A stretch of 64,000 nucleotides of DNA from Emydura subglobosa (taxonomy: Eukaryota > Chordata > Testudines > Chelidae): positions 25,918,476 to 25,982,475 of the forward strand of contig ML679959.1 of the NCBI GenBank assembly GCA_007922225.1, in the 5' to 3' direction. A model generated the notes under the pieces. That model was not told where the DNA came from and made no database searches. It saw nothing but the letters and a program-made list of their open reading frames with translations. How positions within the stretch are numbered: position 1 is the first letter of the stretch; every line of letters begins with the position of its first letter. A program made the position numbers and the translations under genes. Below, piece by piece: positions 48,331 to 60,607 of this stretch.

Positions 48331-49110
48331 CCTGCAGCCCCTCCCCCCATGAAGGGGGTTCATGCTCCTCCCCTACCTGTAGGAGTCGCCCAGCAGCTCC
48401 CTAGGGCCCCCACCGTGTTGACAGGGGTCAGTGGGGGCCTTAGCCCCCCACTTCTAGAGGGCTTTGGGGGGGGTCATCACCACCCAGCATGCCCCCTCCC
48501 TCACACACTCCTCCCCAGCTGCGGGCTCCTGGCAGGGAATCTTTTCACGGGATTTCATGGGGCGCTTGCCTGCTCCCGCCCTGAACCACGGTAGCCAGGG
48601 GGATCCCCAGCCCCTGCCATCCAACAGTGGGTTTTCAACTCCCGCCCTGCCGCCCTCTCTTACGCCCAGGTATCAGACCAAAAAGAGCTATTTAAGAACC
48701 TCACTGAGGAAAGCTCCTTCAGGCCACACCCCTCTTTTTGTTCTGTGTTTGTACAGCACCTAGCGCAACAGACTGCTGGGCTCTGAATGAGGTGCCTATG
48801 CACCACCTCAATACTATGACCAACAGCAGCAAAAATGTTGCTGCGCCACAAAGTGTTTTATAAAAATGTTGCTGCGCCACAAAGTCAATCTCTTCCCCCA
48901 CCTCCCCAGCCTCACACACATCCTCTCTTTCCATTTATACGGGTTAACATCTCCATAGTGTCACTATTCAAGAGACTAGCTAAGGACAGGCCCGGTGAGT
49001 TGTGGCCAGCACACTCTGTGGCCACATGAGAGGTACAGATTACATAGCCAGCCCTAGTCCCTTAAGCCTCTCTAGCCCCAATCCTGAAATCAATGGGAGT
49101 TCGGTGCCTT
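48331..49110. other. Upstream flank, no gene seen
   Basis: GC-rich shoulder of the island, then a fragment 'ctgtgtttgtacagcaccta' (about 48740) of a dispersed repeat also seen at 49535-49625 and 53092-53200, and a two-unit tandem repeat. No coding exon supported. Confidence 0.5.
48831..48885. repeat. Two-copy 31-bp tandem repeat
   Basis: The 24-mer that starts aaaaatgttgctgcgcca occurs at 48831-48854 and again at 48862-48885. Confidence 0.9.
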
Positions 49111-49310
49111 AGGGCTTGTCCTCACATATAGCACAACAGCTGTAGTATTTTAGTGAAGATGCTACTAATACATCGACGGGAGCTTCTCCCATCAGCATAG
49201 TTAATCCACCTCCCCAGCAGCTATGTCGACAGGAGAAGCCTTCCTTCCAACATTGTGCTGTCTAGGGGGTTAGGTGAGTATAACTGCAACGCCCAGGGGT
49301 GTGGATTTGT
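49111..49310. mobile_element. hAT-like MITE
   Basis: Contains 'tattttagtgaagatgctac', 'gacgggagcttctcccatca' and 'gtcgacaggagaagccttcc', the same blocks as at 31482-31735. Ends near 'aggggtgtggatttg'. Confidence 0.7.
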
Positions 49311-49957
49311 TATGAAGTTACCCAGCATTTGCAGGGGTGCAATGGAGAGAAGAATTCTGTTTCCTGGGCCACTAGATTCCACCAGTGCTACAGAAGGAGA
49401 AGGTGCAAACTTTATGGGAGAGAGGGTGATGGCACCACTCAGGCAGCCCTGGACAATTAGGACCTTGTTCTTTTTAAATTCAAGTCAGAGAGAGCTTTGC
49501 ATTGGCTGAAGTGGTAGTAGGGTCAGGCCCCCTCAACTGCTATAGATTGTTAGCTTTGTGGGACAAGAACCCTCTTTTTGTATAGCACCTAGCACACTGG
49601 GGTCCAGGAGTAGGGCTCAGAAGGACAACAGTAATTTACATCTTATTTAGAAGGACGAGGACTGCAAAACAGAGTTTTACAGGGGAGGGTGTTGTAGAGA
49701 AGGGAAAAATAGGGAGATACTTCTGCTGAAAATGTGTACCTCTATGGTGGGGAACTACATTCATAACAATATTACCGGTCAGGCTGGACTGCACCCTGCC
49801 GTGGCTGGAGTTCCAAAGAGCTCCAAGCTGCAGGTAAGATTTGACAGACCACACATGCCACATGACTCCCAACGCAGCATAGGGAGTGAGACACAGTGTT
49901 ACATCTTTAACTGGCAACTGTCAGCTTAAGTCGGAATCTGAATAGTAGCAGGATAGC

Positions 49958-50032
49958 ATCGTTGAGCAGTTAAAGCATGGGACAGAGTCGGGAGATGTAA
50001 GTTTTAGTCCCAGCTTCACCACAGATTGTGTG
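49958..50032 (+). mobile_element. MIR-like SINE head
   Basis: 'agcagttaaagcatgggaca' (A-box region) followed by 'agttttagtcccagcttcac' (B-box region) is the tRNA-derived part of a MIR-type SINE. Confidence 0.55.
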
Positions 50033-50632
50033 TATGAACCACCACTCATCTATACTATTATGTGGGGTCATGCTTCCAGGCCCCACCTGAGCTTCTGGGG
50101 CCCGTTGTGCTGGGCGCAGTACAAACTATTAGCAAGAAACAGGCCTTGCCCTGGAAAAGTTACCAAACATAACATCTCTGTGCTTAGCTTTTCTGTAGCC
50201 AAGCTCATCTATTGTCAAAAGGGGATATGGCAGGATCGTGAAAGAAGGATTTCAGAACCCTCCAAAATGACTGTGGAAGGAGCTGAAGCAGAGCTAAGAA
50301 TTACTACTACAGGAGTGTGGATTGGATTACAACAAAATAACTGTGCGGGCTGTAAGGCACGTCAGAGGTTTGAATTGAACATCACAGGTGGTCAAAGCTA
50401 CTCCAAACAGAAGACAAGAAAATTCTTCCTGGAAATAAACCAGCATTGATAAGAGAAAACACTCCCTCTCTCCCCCACAGTAAATTCCTCTTCCACAATG
50501 GCACACAACTTGGGGAGGGCAAGCCATTACTCGCAAGGCAGGGGTGCAAGTGAGATGGAAATGTAGTTTTAGCTGGACAATAGAATCACCATTGCATCAA
50601 ACTCATCAACACGAATTAGCTATAACACAGAC

Positions 50633-50684
50633 TTTATATTATATTTATAATTATAATTATATTATATATTATATATTATATTAT
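50633..50684. repeat. AT-rich microsatellite
   Basis: Imperfect ATT/TATA array ('tataattatattatatatta'). Confidence 0.9.
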
Positions 50685-53600
50685 GGCCAGTACAGAGGAG
50701 AGGGTAGCTTTGGTGCTGTGTGGTAAGGGCCAGATCCCACACCTGCTGAAGTCTTTCCAGTAACTTCAGTGGGCTTCAAATCAGACCCTGAGCTGCAAGT
50801 CATGGAATATGGTCTTACCGGTAGGTCACCGATTTAAATCCAGTCCAAGTCAGTGACAGCTAGAAGTTCTTCCCACCTGATGGCTGCTTGGTATCCATGT
50901 GAGGGGAGCTGGGATCCCAGTGCCATTCGCAGTGGACATGTCCACAGTCCACATCACACAAGCCACTCCACTATGGACACTCATTGGAACCCTTCTTGGC
51001 ATTGTCCGCGGAGAGGCCAAAGATGAAAGCTGTCCATGGAGACTGAATTCCACCATGCCCCTCTAGCTCAGACCTGAAGCACTTTTGCCAAGCACCGTGG
51101 GGGCAGCTTCCAACTCATGCTCTCTCTATCCTGGGAGTAACATGAGGATTCCGGTTTCCAGGCTGCCATCTTTCACCAGCACTAGGTTAAATAAAAACAA
51201 AACCAGCAGCATACAGTATTTGTTCTAACTCTGTCTTACATCTCTCTAGGCATTTATGTCATGCCCATCCCTTGCTATCTGAGCACCAGCATGGAGAGAT
51301 AGAACTCACATTCTGGAGCAGACTACCTCATATGGGACCTCCAGGAACATCATCGCTAGCCTTTGGTGAACATCTGAGGCAAGACACCTTCCAGACACAT
51401 CCCAAGTTTAAAGGCAAAGATCACTTTCAGAGTGCAGGGATTTCCATAACTGAGATCTCACTGTACAACCGTAGGTCACCTCTCCCTGTTTTCTGATCAG
51501 ACACTGAAATTTGCGTGACTTCTCCCTCCTGGCTGTGTTGAGTCAGGAAGGCAGAGCAGAGAGAGGTGCTTCCAGGTGTCCAAGAGTGCAAACTCATCAC
51601 AGGTTCCCACACTGACCTACTGCCCCCCTGCACACACCCCCAATGAGTGACGCTGTTTTGGGATGGGAGAGGAAGATGGAGACCCTGCACTGAAATGACA
51701 CCCCATCTCTGTGTGTGTGACTGGAAAACCAGGGCCAGATTGTCAAAGAAGTTATGCTTCATGCACATGCAATCATTTGGCTGCACAAATTCAGAGGATT
51801 AGGCATGCAGTTACCCGACTTGCATAGGCAAGTGTCCATCTGCACGCATAACTGATGGTTTGAGCAGCCCCAAAAGGAAGGCACTAAGGAGAGTGTGGGC
51901 CCCACTTTCAAGCTGCCTCTAAACCTTGCAGAGGTCAGCAGCTTTGGCACCACTTTTATAATAGGGCAGCTGGTGAATGAGGGGTTAACTCAGCAAGCCC
52001 CTCACCTTTGTCTTCAGCACAGCTGGTTATGCTCTTTGGCAGCGAGAGCCTGTCAGGTCTGGGGCTGTCAGGGGAAGGAGCTCTACGAGCAGCTGTCAAT
52101 GACGTAACATCTTCAGGACAAGAAAGCAAGGCAGTGAGAAAGAGACATTTCCTTAACCTCGTGAGGATCAGCTACCAAGTCCCAGCAAGGTGGGCACCTA
52201 CCACTCCATGCAGAAGTCACTGCAACCTGAGGGCATGTGTCATCGGTCTGTCAGGTCCCTTGGTGCTGTATGCTGCAGGCTCCCGTAAGGAGCATATCTG
52301 CATGGCACTGCTCTCTTTGCAAAGGGTCCCCCTGCTTCCCCTCCCAACCTAATCTAAGTAAAGCGATTGGCATGTGGCGCGGTGTTAGAGGGAGGATCAG
52401 CCAGGGCACAGCTACAGCTGCACAGAGCTGGCACACACGGTCGATTTCGGATGTGTTCGCTGAACAGCTATTTGAGGAGCTCGACCCTGAGTTGTTGCAG
52501 AGAAAGCGGGAGATGAGTGTGGGGGGGGGGTCATGCCTGTCCTTAGACACTTGCACCACCACCAACCCACCCTTTATAAACATGCTCAGTTGTTTGAGCC
52601 AGAGCCTCTGCCCTCACTTTGCACCCCTTGTCACTGAGTCTCTCTCCGCCTCTCTAACTTTCCTCACAACTGTCAGGGCAGGGGACGACTGTTCTTTGGC
52701 TGGAAGCCGGCAAGCACCAGATGGTGCCACCAGCTGCAAGCACTTTCATTCCTGCTGGCTGGGCGGCAGCGCTCGTGCATTTCGCAGAAGGAAACGGAGG
52801 AAAGGGCCCCAAGTGCTGGTGGGGTTTGTTAGCGTTGCCCTCGCCTTGCTGGGGCTGGTATTTAGCAGTGAGCTCATGCGGCACTTCTGGACAGGGTTCA
52901 TCTGCTGGACAGCTCCCCCAGGGCAGCAGCCACAGAAGCAGCAGCAGAGGCCATGGTGTCCTTATAGCCCACCAACTCCAGGGGGGCTGATCGCAGGAAA
53001 TGGGATGATTGTGGCTTTTGCCTGTGTGATTTTGTTTTCCGTGGTAGGTGACACCATTCCCCTCTCCTGGTCCCTGAACTGTGGCCTGTAGACAGTAAAC
53101 TTTTAGGCTGAGCTCTTTGGGGGAGGGACTGTATTTTCCCGTCTCGTACAGAATCACATTCATTGTTGGCACTTCGTACAATAAATACCACTAATTATTA
53201 CATAACCTCCTCTTCGGGGGCTCACCAGATCAGAGAAAAGCCCAGTAGGGAAGGGGTGAGTTGAAGTTTTTTCCTCCTCTCCATCTCACCATTGATGAAA
53301 CTGACAGGTTTACGGTTTTAGAGGGGAAGGCACAGTTGTTCACCCTCCAATGCAAAGATTTCTGTTACATTCACGACATACAGAAAGACGATAGATCAAA
53401 AAATAAACACTCTTGCTGGAAGGTTGTGAGGTAACATTATTTCTGAGAATTCACACAAGAATTCACAGTCACACTCAAGAACCTTAAAACAGAGGCACAA
53501 CTCATCCCCTTACTCTAGACTGGCTGGCTGCAGTCTGCCTGTGCTAGGCCCAGATTACACCCTTCCTTACAGAGATCCCAGCCTGCTAGTAGGACCAGGG

Positions 53601-54060
53601 AAATCCTCTGATATTAAAAGCGACAGCCTATAATTGTAAGAGTTTTCAATACATCACAATTTCCAGCACCCTTCAATGGCAATCCAAGTACAAGGAGTCT
53701 CAGCAATAGCCACTGAGTCCTTCCTTCCCACCCACCCCACCCTCAAGGGTGGCAACTCAAGGGTGAAGTGGTTCTTCGATAGTTCTCTCATTCACAAGCT
53801 GTTTTACAACTGCAAGCCCAGCTTGAGACATTAGCCTGCATTCCCCCAGTGTGAGATTATCTCACCATCATTCCCTCCGGCGGTACCTGATGGCTAGTAC
53901 AAGTCGTGATTGCAGAAATAATTGAGGGAACACTCCCGTACATGTTCCAAATGCCTGACAGAGCAGCCAACACTTCCTGGGAATCTCTGAAGTAAAGCTT
54001 CCCCTCTGCAAACAGCTGGGCTTCTCCATAGCTTTCTGCTTTACTAAGGAAGCAACACCT
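50685..54060. other. Upstream flank, no gene seen
   Basis: The longest frame here (plus 52237-53091, 284 codons) shows no family resemblance, has a G-run within it, and is overlapped by open frames on the other strand. Positions 53092-53200 hold a dispersed-repeat end ('gagctctttgggggagggac' and 'ttcgtacaataaatacc'). Confidence 0.5.
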
Positions 54061-54062
54061 GA

Positions 54063-54160
54063 TCCTGACCTCATTTACATGAGGGTGAATCAGAAGCAAC
54101 TCCATTAGCTTCACTGGAGTCACCCCAATGTGAAGGCAGAGTAAGCAAGACCAGGATCTA
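54063..54160. repeat. Short palindromic repeat copy
   Basis: 'gtgaatcagaagcaactcca' followed by 'cactggagtcaccccaatgt' forms an imperfect dyad around 54105. A related sequence lies at 61545-61620 ('gtaaatcagaagcgactcca'). Confidence 0.55.
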
Positions 54161-56894
54161 GTCCTAAAGCTGTTTGCCTGAGAACAGATCTGCTTCTCTT
54201 AAGAGTCCATCTGTTCCTGTAATCTCGCCTGATAGAGTCCTCTTTGTGATATCAGAATAGCCTCCCCATAAGACAAGGGGTTACTATGGACTATTAAATA
54301 TTGATATGATGGTAGCACGCTGAGGCCCAGATAATGTCAGGGTCCTTGAGTTAGGCACCACAGAGAGGGAGGCATGAGCCCTATCCCAGAGCTCATGATC
54401 TAGAATGAAACAACATACATACAAAGAGAGAGGCGGAGGGAAACGACATACAGTCCATAATAGATGTATTTTGGTACAAAATTGTAGCTATTAATTTTGT
54501 AATTACGTAATTATCAACTGGGCCAACCTACTCAGTCCAGCTGATTTCTTATAGGCACCAGAGCCTTTGGGGGGGTGAAGTCAGGAGGATGATCAGAAGC
54601 AGAGGGCCTGAATCTCCCTTGCCTTGTATTTTGTGCCATTATTTACACTGGTCAAAGTGGATGCAAAATGCTCTCGTCAAGGTGGGCAAGTGGAAACTTC
54701 TGATCTGGTCGTGCTTTGCCCAGCTGTAAGTGATTACACTCCAAGGCAGTGGAGTATCAGGAGCAGGAAAGAGAAAGAAGAAAGAGATGCACCTAGTCCT
54801 GCAACCAGGTGCCAAGACAGGATTGCTCCCTATGGCACCTTTTCTAGCATGTTCTCTCGCACTGAAAGCCTGGGAAAGTATGATTGCCTGCCTGACAAGT
54901 GCAATTTTTATGTCAGACTTAAAGGGCTAACCTCAAACCCAGATCACTCCACTGAAGAAAACGGAGTGGTCCCTGCTTACATTAAAGCTGAATTCTACCC
55001 TCCCTCTTAAATGGCTGAGTTTAAGTCTACATCAGCTTGTAAACTCCCTGGAGCAAGGGCCTTGTCTAGACCCCTCTGCAAAGTGACCACTCAGCACAGC
55101 ACTGGCCCTAGACAAATGCATCACAGCATGCAACGCATCCTAAAGCTGCAGTATAAAGATTAGAAGAGACTGAGGGGACAGTGAGAAATGTCTCCTTCTT
55201 TATATAGCCCTTACTGCTGTGGTATCAGAGAGCAGAGCAAAAAGGAAGGGAAAACAAACTTCTAGTGAGAAGACCAAAATCCAGGTGAAGGAAGGCTGGG
55301 TCAGGCAGAAAAGGCTCATGTTTCTGCCCTCAGGGATGCCGGGAGCAGAGAAGGAGGGGGGGAGCATTGTGTCACCCTCCGACCGAGGCCCTGTGGCCAG
55401 TGGCCGCGGCAGCGCTTGTCCTGCCGACTCAGCACTCCCTCCAGGCTAGCTCCAATCTGGCTGCCCAGCCAGGCCTCGCTGGCGAGCAGCTGACAGGCTG
55501 GCCACACTGCTTTCTGGCAGGCTGCAGAGTGAATGCAAGCGTAACTTATCAGTATTACCTCATGCGAAAGCCCTGTGCCTTTGTATCTCAAGCAAACACT
55601 GGCCATTATATCCTAGCTGGTTCGCATTGTTATTCTGTCTGGTTGCAAAAGGTTAGCTCTGTGGAACACAGCACGTCCACACAGGCCCTGAACTTTCAAG
55701 TGGCAGCCGGACCCCCCACCCGCCCCACCCCACCGTCCCCAGAATAAATGGCTCTCCACAGGAACAGAAATATCACCCGCTTCATTTCCCAGGCACGGCC
55801 AAAGCCAAAACAACACGCCGTTATCTGCACTGCAAAGCTGCACCACAGCCTCCGCCTGCATCATCCATGGCGCATAAATCTGCTCAGGTCGCAGTTCATG
55901 GCGGGGCCATTCTGGTTCCCTCCCTCACCTTTCCCTCACCCCTGACTATCGCACAGGCTCTGAGAGCTGCTGCTCCCGGCGTACCTCGCAGACTGAGCTA
56001 CATGTGAACAGAGATGGTCTTTTGGATGCTTCCTTTACCTGCCCTCACTGCCCAGCCTCTGCCCCGCAATGACCCCGGCAGCCGCAGAAATAACTTACCT
56101 GGGAAAGCAACAAGCTGATTCAGGGAGTGGGGGGAAGCCAGCAGAAGCAGATCCAGCCTTGTCAGCCCAATACTAGGCTTTTGAGTAGAGGCTGGGGGCA
56201 GGGGAGGGGGTAATCTCAGGCACCCCTTGCTCAGAAAAACAGAAAACGAGACAAGCAAGCCCAGCTGTTAGCTCCCTAAGACGGTCAGCATGAGTATAAG
56301 CTCTGAAGAGAATGTTCTCTGTAAGGAGGCCAAGGCCTCCACCAGTGGTGCGCGGGCTGAGACGTGTGGATTTGGTTTCTGGAGCTATAGAAGGCAAAGC
56401 ATGAACAAAGCCAGGGGCTTCTCTCTGGCCTCTATCACCCTCCCTATGTCCTGAACATACACTAGCAGGACTTATGGTTCTGTCTCTTCTGCGGGGGTCC
56501 TCAGCCCGAAGAGCCTCCTCGCCGCCCCCCGCCAGGACTCCATTAGTTTCATTCCACTGCTATTGGCAGCGAGAGGGTTCCCCCTCCCCCCTTGCCCAGG
56601 CTCCCTGACACACGGCTATGTGGAAAATCAGCAAAGACGGGAAAGGGAAGTTACAGGACTAGTCAAAAGGCTCCGGAGAAGAGCAATCAGGGAACTGATG
56701 ACAGTTCCCATCAGCAGAGACCGCTTTACCCAGCCTACTTCCAAGACGGGACATGCATCATCATCATCATCCGCTCCACAGCACCGCCACACAACTAGTG
56801 AAGGCCTGCTCGCCTGTCCCAGATGTGCACGTACCACATTACAGCATAGACCCTGGGGGCAGAATGGGAGGGGCCCAGTCACGTTCAAACTGAG
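54161..56894. other. Upstream flank, no gene seen
   Basis: No exon or clear repeat beyond degraded fragments (for example 'gtaaactccctggagcaagg' at 55039). A short ATC run lies at 56757-56771. Confidence 0.5.
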
Positions 56895-57000
56895 AGGAAG
56901 GATGGTGTTGTGGTTAAGGTGCTGGACTGGGACCTGGGAAATTTAGGTTCCATTCCCAACTTCCTCTTGTGGGCAAGTCATCCACTCTCTCTAATCCTTC
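56895..57000 (+). mobile_element. MIR-like tRNA-derived SINE
   Basis: 'gttgtggttaaggtgctgga' has the A-box spacing of MIR/CORE-type SINEs, 'aggttccattcccaac' the B box, and 'gtgggcaagtcatccactct' the conserved core. It is directly followed by a MITE fragment. Confidence 0.75.
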
Positions 57001-57014
57001 CTTGGTCTGTCCTT

Positions 57015-57125
57015 GGCAGTGTTGTTGTAGCCGGGTGCGTACCAGGATATGAGAGAGAGAGGTGGGTGAGATAATACATTTCATTGGGCCAACTTCTGTT
57101 GGCAGCAGAGATCCTTGGGTCTTAC
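57015..57125. mobile_element. Half copy of the long-TIR MITE
   Basis: 'accaggatatgagagagaga', 'ggtgggtgagataatac' and 'gggccaacttctgttggc' match the left half of the element at 42406-42603. Confidence 0.6.
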
Positions 57126-57387
57126 ACATGTATCACAATACATGGCGTACCTCATCCAGTGCATCAAATGCCCCGGCTGGGTGAGCGAAATCAGACAATC
57201 ACTACACTCTCAAACGAACTCATACACAATAAAAGGAAAAGGAAAACACCTTCTCACTCGTGGGTGAGCACTTTCCACAGAATGGTCACTCCACGTCTGG
57301 CCCTCAGAGGAAACCTGCGCAACGCCTTCAAAAGACAAGCCGGGGAGCTGAAATTCATTACTTTGTCTGCCACACACTAAGCACTCA

Positions 57388-57660
57388 TCTGCACCTAAAA
57401 CGTGACAGCAGTGCAGCTGGTCTGCTGTAGCACTTCAGCGTAGACCCTACCTCCACCCACAGAAGGTTCTCCAGTCACCAGAGTTCATCCAGCTCCCTGA
57501 GAGGCGATACCTAGGTGCAGGGAAGAATTCTTCTGTCAACCTAGCACCGTCTACACTGGGAGTTAGGTCAGCTTCACTACATCTCCCAGGGTGGGGATTT
57601 TTCACAACCCGAGACACAGAACTATGCTGGTGTAAGTTTTCAGCGTAGACCGTCCCTAAA
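57388..57660. mobile_element. hAT-like MITE, cluster member 1
   Basis: Contains 'gtagcacttcagcgtagacc', 'cctagcaccgtctacactgg' and ends 'ttttcagcgtagaccgtccc'. Decayed; probably made of two overlapping copies. Confidence 0.55.
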
Positions 57661-57705
57661 AACCATGGACTCAGAGTCTGGTTTTGTGTCTCTTTACAAT
57701 GTTCT

Positions 57706-57953
57706 GGGCTTGCCTACACTTAAAACGCTGCACTGTTTTACTGAAGACACTATCAACAGGAGGGGTTCTCTGTGGGCACAGATAATCCAATTCCATCACC
57801 CCAAGAGGCAGTGGCCAGGCCAATGGGAGAATTCTCCTGTCGCTGTCTACACGGTAGGTTTAAATCTGTTTTAAGTGCATTGCTCAGCTGTGTGGATTTT
57901 TCACACCCCTGAGTAACCGTATACTAACCTAATTTCATAGCATAGACCAGACC
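57706..57953. mobile_element. hAT-like MITE, cluster member 2
   Basis: Begins 'gggcttgcctacacttaaaa', includes 'ctcctgtcgctgtctacacg' and 'tttttcacacccctgagtaa', and ends 'atagcatagaccagacc'. Confidence 0.6.
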
Positions 57954-58052
57954 TCTGTAACCCGCTAACCCTCCTTTGTCCTATGACTGCAGAGGCGTTA
58001 AATGGCCCACTTCGTTCTGAATGGTCCCTTGCAACAGGTGTTAACTCCTGTG

Positions 58053-58500
58053 CTTAAGGGTGGGTCTACACTAGGAACCGGCATCAGCACAGCTATGTCA
58101 TTCAGGGGTTTAAATAAAATCCACCCTCCTGAGTGATGTAGGTAAACCAACCTAATCCCCAGGGTACACAGTGCTAGGTTGATGGAAGAATTCTTCTGTC
58201 AACTTAGCTACAGCCTCTCAGGCCTCGTCTACACTAGCATTTATGCCAGCAAAATTTATGTCGCTCAAGGTCTGTTTTTGGTTTTGTTTCCCCACATCTC
58301 TGAGCAACAAAAGTTTTGTCGACGTAAGTGCTAGTGTAGACAAGGTTTAAGTGTAGACTAGCCTTCAGGGAGGCGTATTAACTCCAGTGACAGAACTCCC
58401 TCCTGGTGGTACAGGTAGAGTTTGACTGCACTTGAAACACTACAGCAGCAGAGCCACAGCACAGCTGCTGCACCACTGTTGCGCTTCAGTGTAGACACTC
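58053..58500. mobile_element. hAT-like MITE, cluster member 3 (host of a nested copy)
   Basis: Left end 'agggtgggtctacactagga' and right end 'gcgcttcagtgtagacactc'. The interior is split at about 58220 and resumes near 58375 ('gggaggcgtattaactccag'), with another MITE between. Confidence 0.6.
58221..58347. mobile_element. hAT-like MITE, nested in cluster member 3
   Basis: Inverted ends of about 30 bases: 'cctcgtctacactagcattt' on the left and 'aagtgctagtgtagacaagg' on the right. It has 'gccagcaaaatttatgtcgc' within. Well preserved compared with its neighbours. Confidence 0.75.
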
Positions 58501-58615
58501 CAGTGAAGCACAACACCTAATTAGCTAACCCACCTAACCCAGGGGATTTTTTTCACACCCTTTAGCAACAAAGCTGGGTCTACCTAACTTTGTATTGTAG
58601 GCCAGGCCATAGTGT
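58501..58615. mobile_element. MITE right-half fragment, cluster member 5
   Basis: 'tttttcacaccctttagcaa' and 'ttgtattgtaggccaggcca' match right halves of related copies. Confidence 0.5.
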
Positions 58616-60548
58616 CTATTCTTTAACATTTCAAGTTTAGAGAAGCCCTAACAATCTGTTCCACCTTGTATTTAGCCAAGACACTCCGGTTACCTTTCCC
58701 AAACCTGAAGATCTCTGTGGACCTCCAAAACTTGTATTGAACCAAGCTCTGTTGGTGGAAGAGAGACAAGATCTCACCCACCTTCTATTTACTAGCTACA
58801 TGTTCATGCAGTATCCAGCACACTGTGACCCTGATCTCCACTGGAGCCTCTAGGCATTGGTAGGATACTAATAATTAGTAAAGATGGGGTAATTACATCA
58901 GCACAGATACCAGCTGAGAAAGGGGGGAAGAGGGAGATGCATGGAATGGAACATACCATCACACAGGGTGTGGAAGGAAAAAAAACAACTTGGTCCCCGC
59001 AAAAAGTGAAATAGTTGAACAGGGGAAAAAAAAAAAAAAAAAGATGCTAACAGCTAAATTTCCTCCTGTCAGCTCACGGATACAATCGTGGATTTAACCG
59101 AAGGAGAAGAAACAGACAAAAGGGAACACGCAAGGAAGCAGCAAAGCGACTAGGGCACCCACATCAGACAGAACCAAAGTGACAGAAGATTCTCTAGAGT
59201 GACCAGATAGCAAGTGTGAGAAACCAGGACACTTTTGGGATGGGGGGAGAATAGTTGCGTGTATAAGACAAAGCCTCTAATATCAGGGTTTGGGATCACC
59301 CTAAGATTCCCGTACACTGCAGCATCAGCACAAGGAGAGCATAAACTGCAGAGGCTCAGGGTGCTGGGGAGGGAACCTGACATTGCACAGACAGAAGATG
59401 GTCTGAAGTAATACAGGGACCAAATTCACAGCTGGTCTAAGTTAGCACAGCTCCACTGAAGTGAATGAGCCAGCTCACGCCCAGGAAGGACAAAGCCCCC
59501 TGTAAACAGCACAAGCAACAAGTTCTTACACAAGCTCACTAGGGATGTTTGGTCATTAAGACCTTGTGCTTCAGCAGCGAAAAATAGCCACCCTGCCGCC
59601 AGCAGGAGAGTGTGATTGCCCTTTGCCTAAAACCCTGGCACTAATGTTTATTAAGTCCTCAAGACAAAACTGAAGTGAAGTTTATTGGCGGAGCGGGAGG
59701 GGGTTGGGCAGACAGCAGACTGCAGGGCCTGACTGCTGGGGCTTGTCAGCGATGAGGGCTCCAAGATCATCACACCTCTGCCTCAAAAAGCCTCCAAAGG
59801 CAAGAGCAATGGAAGGCAGGAGCCTCTCTACTCCCCCCACCCCACTGCTCGTTTTATCAATGGCGCTGCAGCAAGGACTCACCCCTCTAGGGCCAGGCAC
59901 ATCCATTGCTTCCAGTTACTACCTCAGACAAACACCTCCCCCCCAACAGCTGGTGGCTCCCCCCATAACGCTACCCTTCCTGGGGCTTACTAACAAAGCA
60001 GCAGTTTGTGAAAAACACAAGTACCAACCCACCCCCAGGTCCCAAACCCCAGTGCCGCTTCCATGCCACCCTCTTTTAGGGTCTGCACCCTATAGGCCTT
60101 TTTCCACAGGCCCCTACCCAAGCACACTGGAGAAATCATCCTCACCAACCTGCCCTCTCACCAGCAAACTCCCTAAACTTAATACTGAGCCGGCTGACTG
60201 GCTTATCTTATAGCACTGCCTCTGTCCCCTGACGGGTTAAATCAGGCACAGGTGAGCCTAGTTCCCCTAAAGAGCCAGTCTTGGAACAGCTGCACTGGCC
60301 CACGCACGTGCCCAAGGACCAGTTATGGGCCTTAAGGAAAGACCAACCACGTGGAAATGGGCTGGGGGAACCTAGCACCAATCAGAGTTTCCTGGGTTCT
60401 CAAAACCCTGTGCAAGAAGGTCTTGTTCAATGGAAACTGGCACGACAAAGACCAGACTTGACCCAGCATGCCAGAAACCCTGGGCAGTTTTCACACAGGG
60501 GTGCCTAAAGGAAGGAACCTAAATCCAGGTCTCAGCCTAGATACTCAG
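58616..60548. other. Upstream flank, no gene seen
   Basis: An A17 run lies at 59026-59042. The proline-rich open frame 59704-60213 looks like chance in C-rich DNA. A MITE fragment ('ccaagctctgttggtggaag') is near 58740-58790. Confidence 0.5.
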
Positions 60549-60607
60549 AGGTATTTCGGTGCCTAACTCCCATCAAAATCAATGGGAGTTAGGGACCTGA
60601 ACACCCT
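60549..60607. repeat. Palindromic hairpin repeat
   Basis: 'tttcggtgcctaactcccat' is mirrored by 'aatgggagttagggacctga' around a 7-base centre (caaaatc), giving an imperfect stem of about 25 bp. A half copy is at 62255-62295 and a trace at 49087-49110. Confidence 0.75.

Noticed and set aside
47569..48594. Long Pro/Arg/Gly-rich frames on both strands of the CpG island
   Set aside because: GC-rich DNA lacks stop codons; composition is that of shadow frames and neither matches DIS3L2.
52237..53091. 284-codon plus-strand open frame, with a possible hydrophobic segment, as a gene
   Set aside because: No recognisable family, low-complexity G-run inside, overlapping long frames on the other strand, and no promoter or splice context.
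56895..57000. True tRNA gene
   Set aside because: A- and B-box-like text is present but there is no cloverleaf acceptor stem; the core following the B box is that of a MIR-like SINE.
59704..60213. 169-codon Pro-rich plus-strand frame
   Set aside because: Looks like chance in C-rich sequence; no domain, signal peptide or splice pattern.
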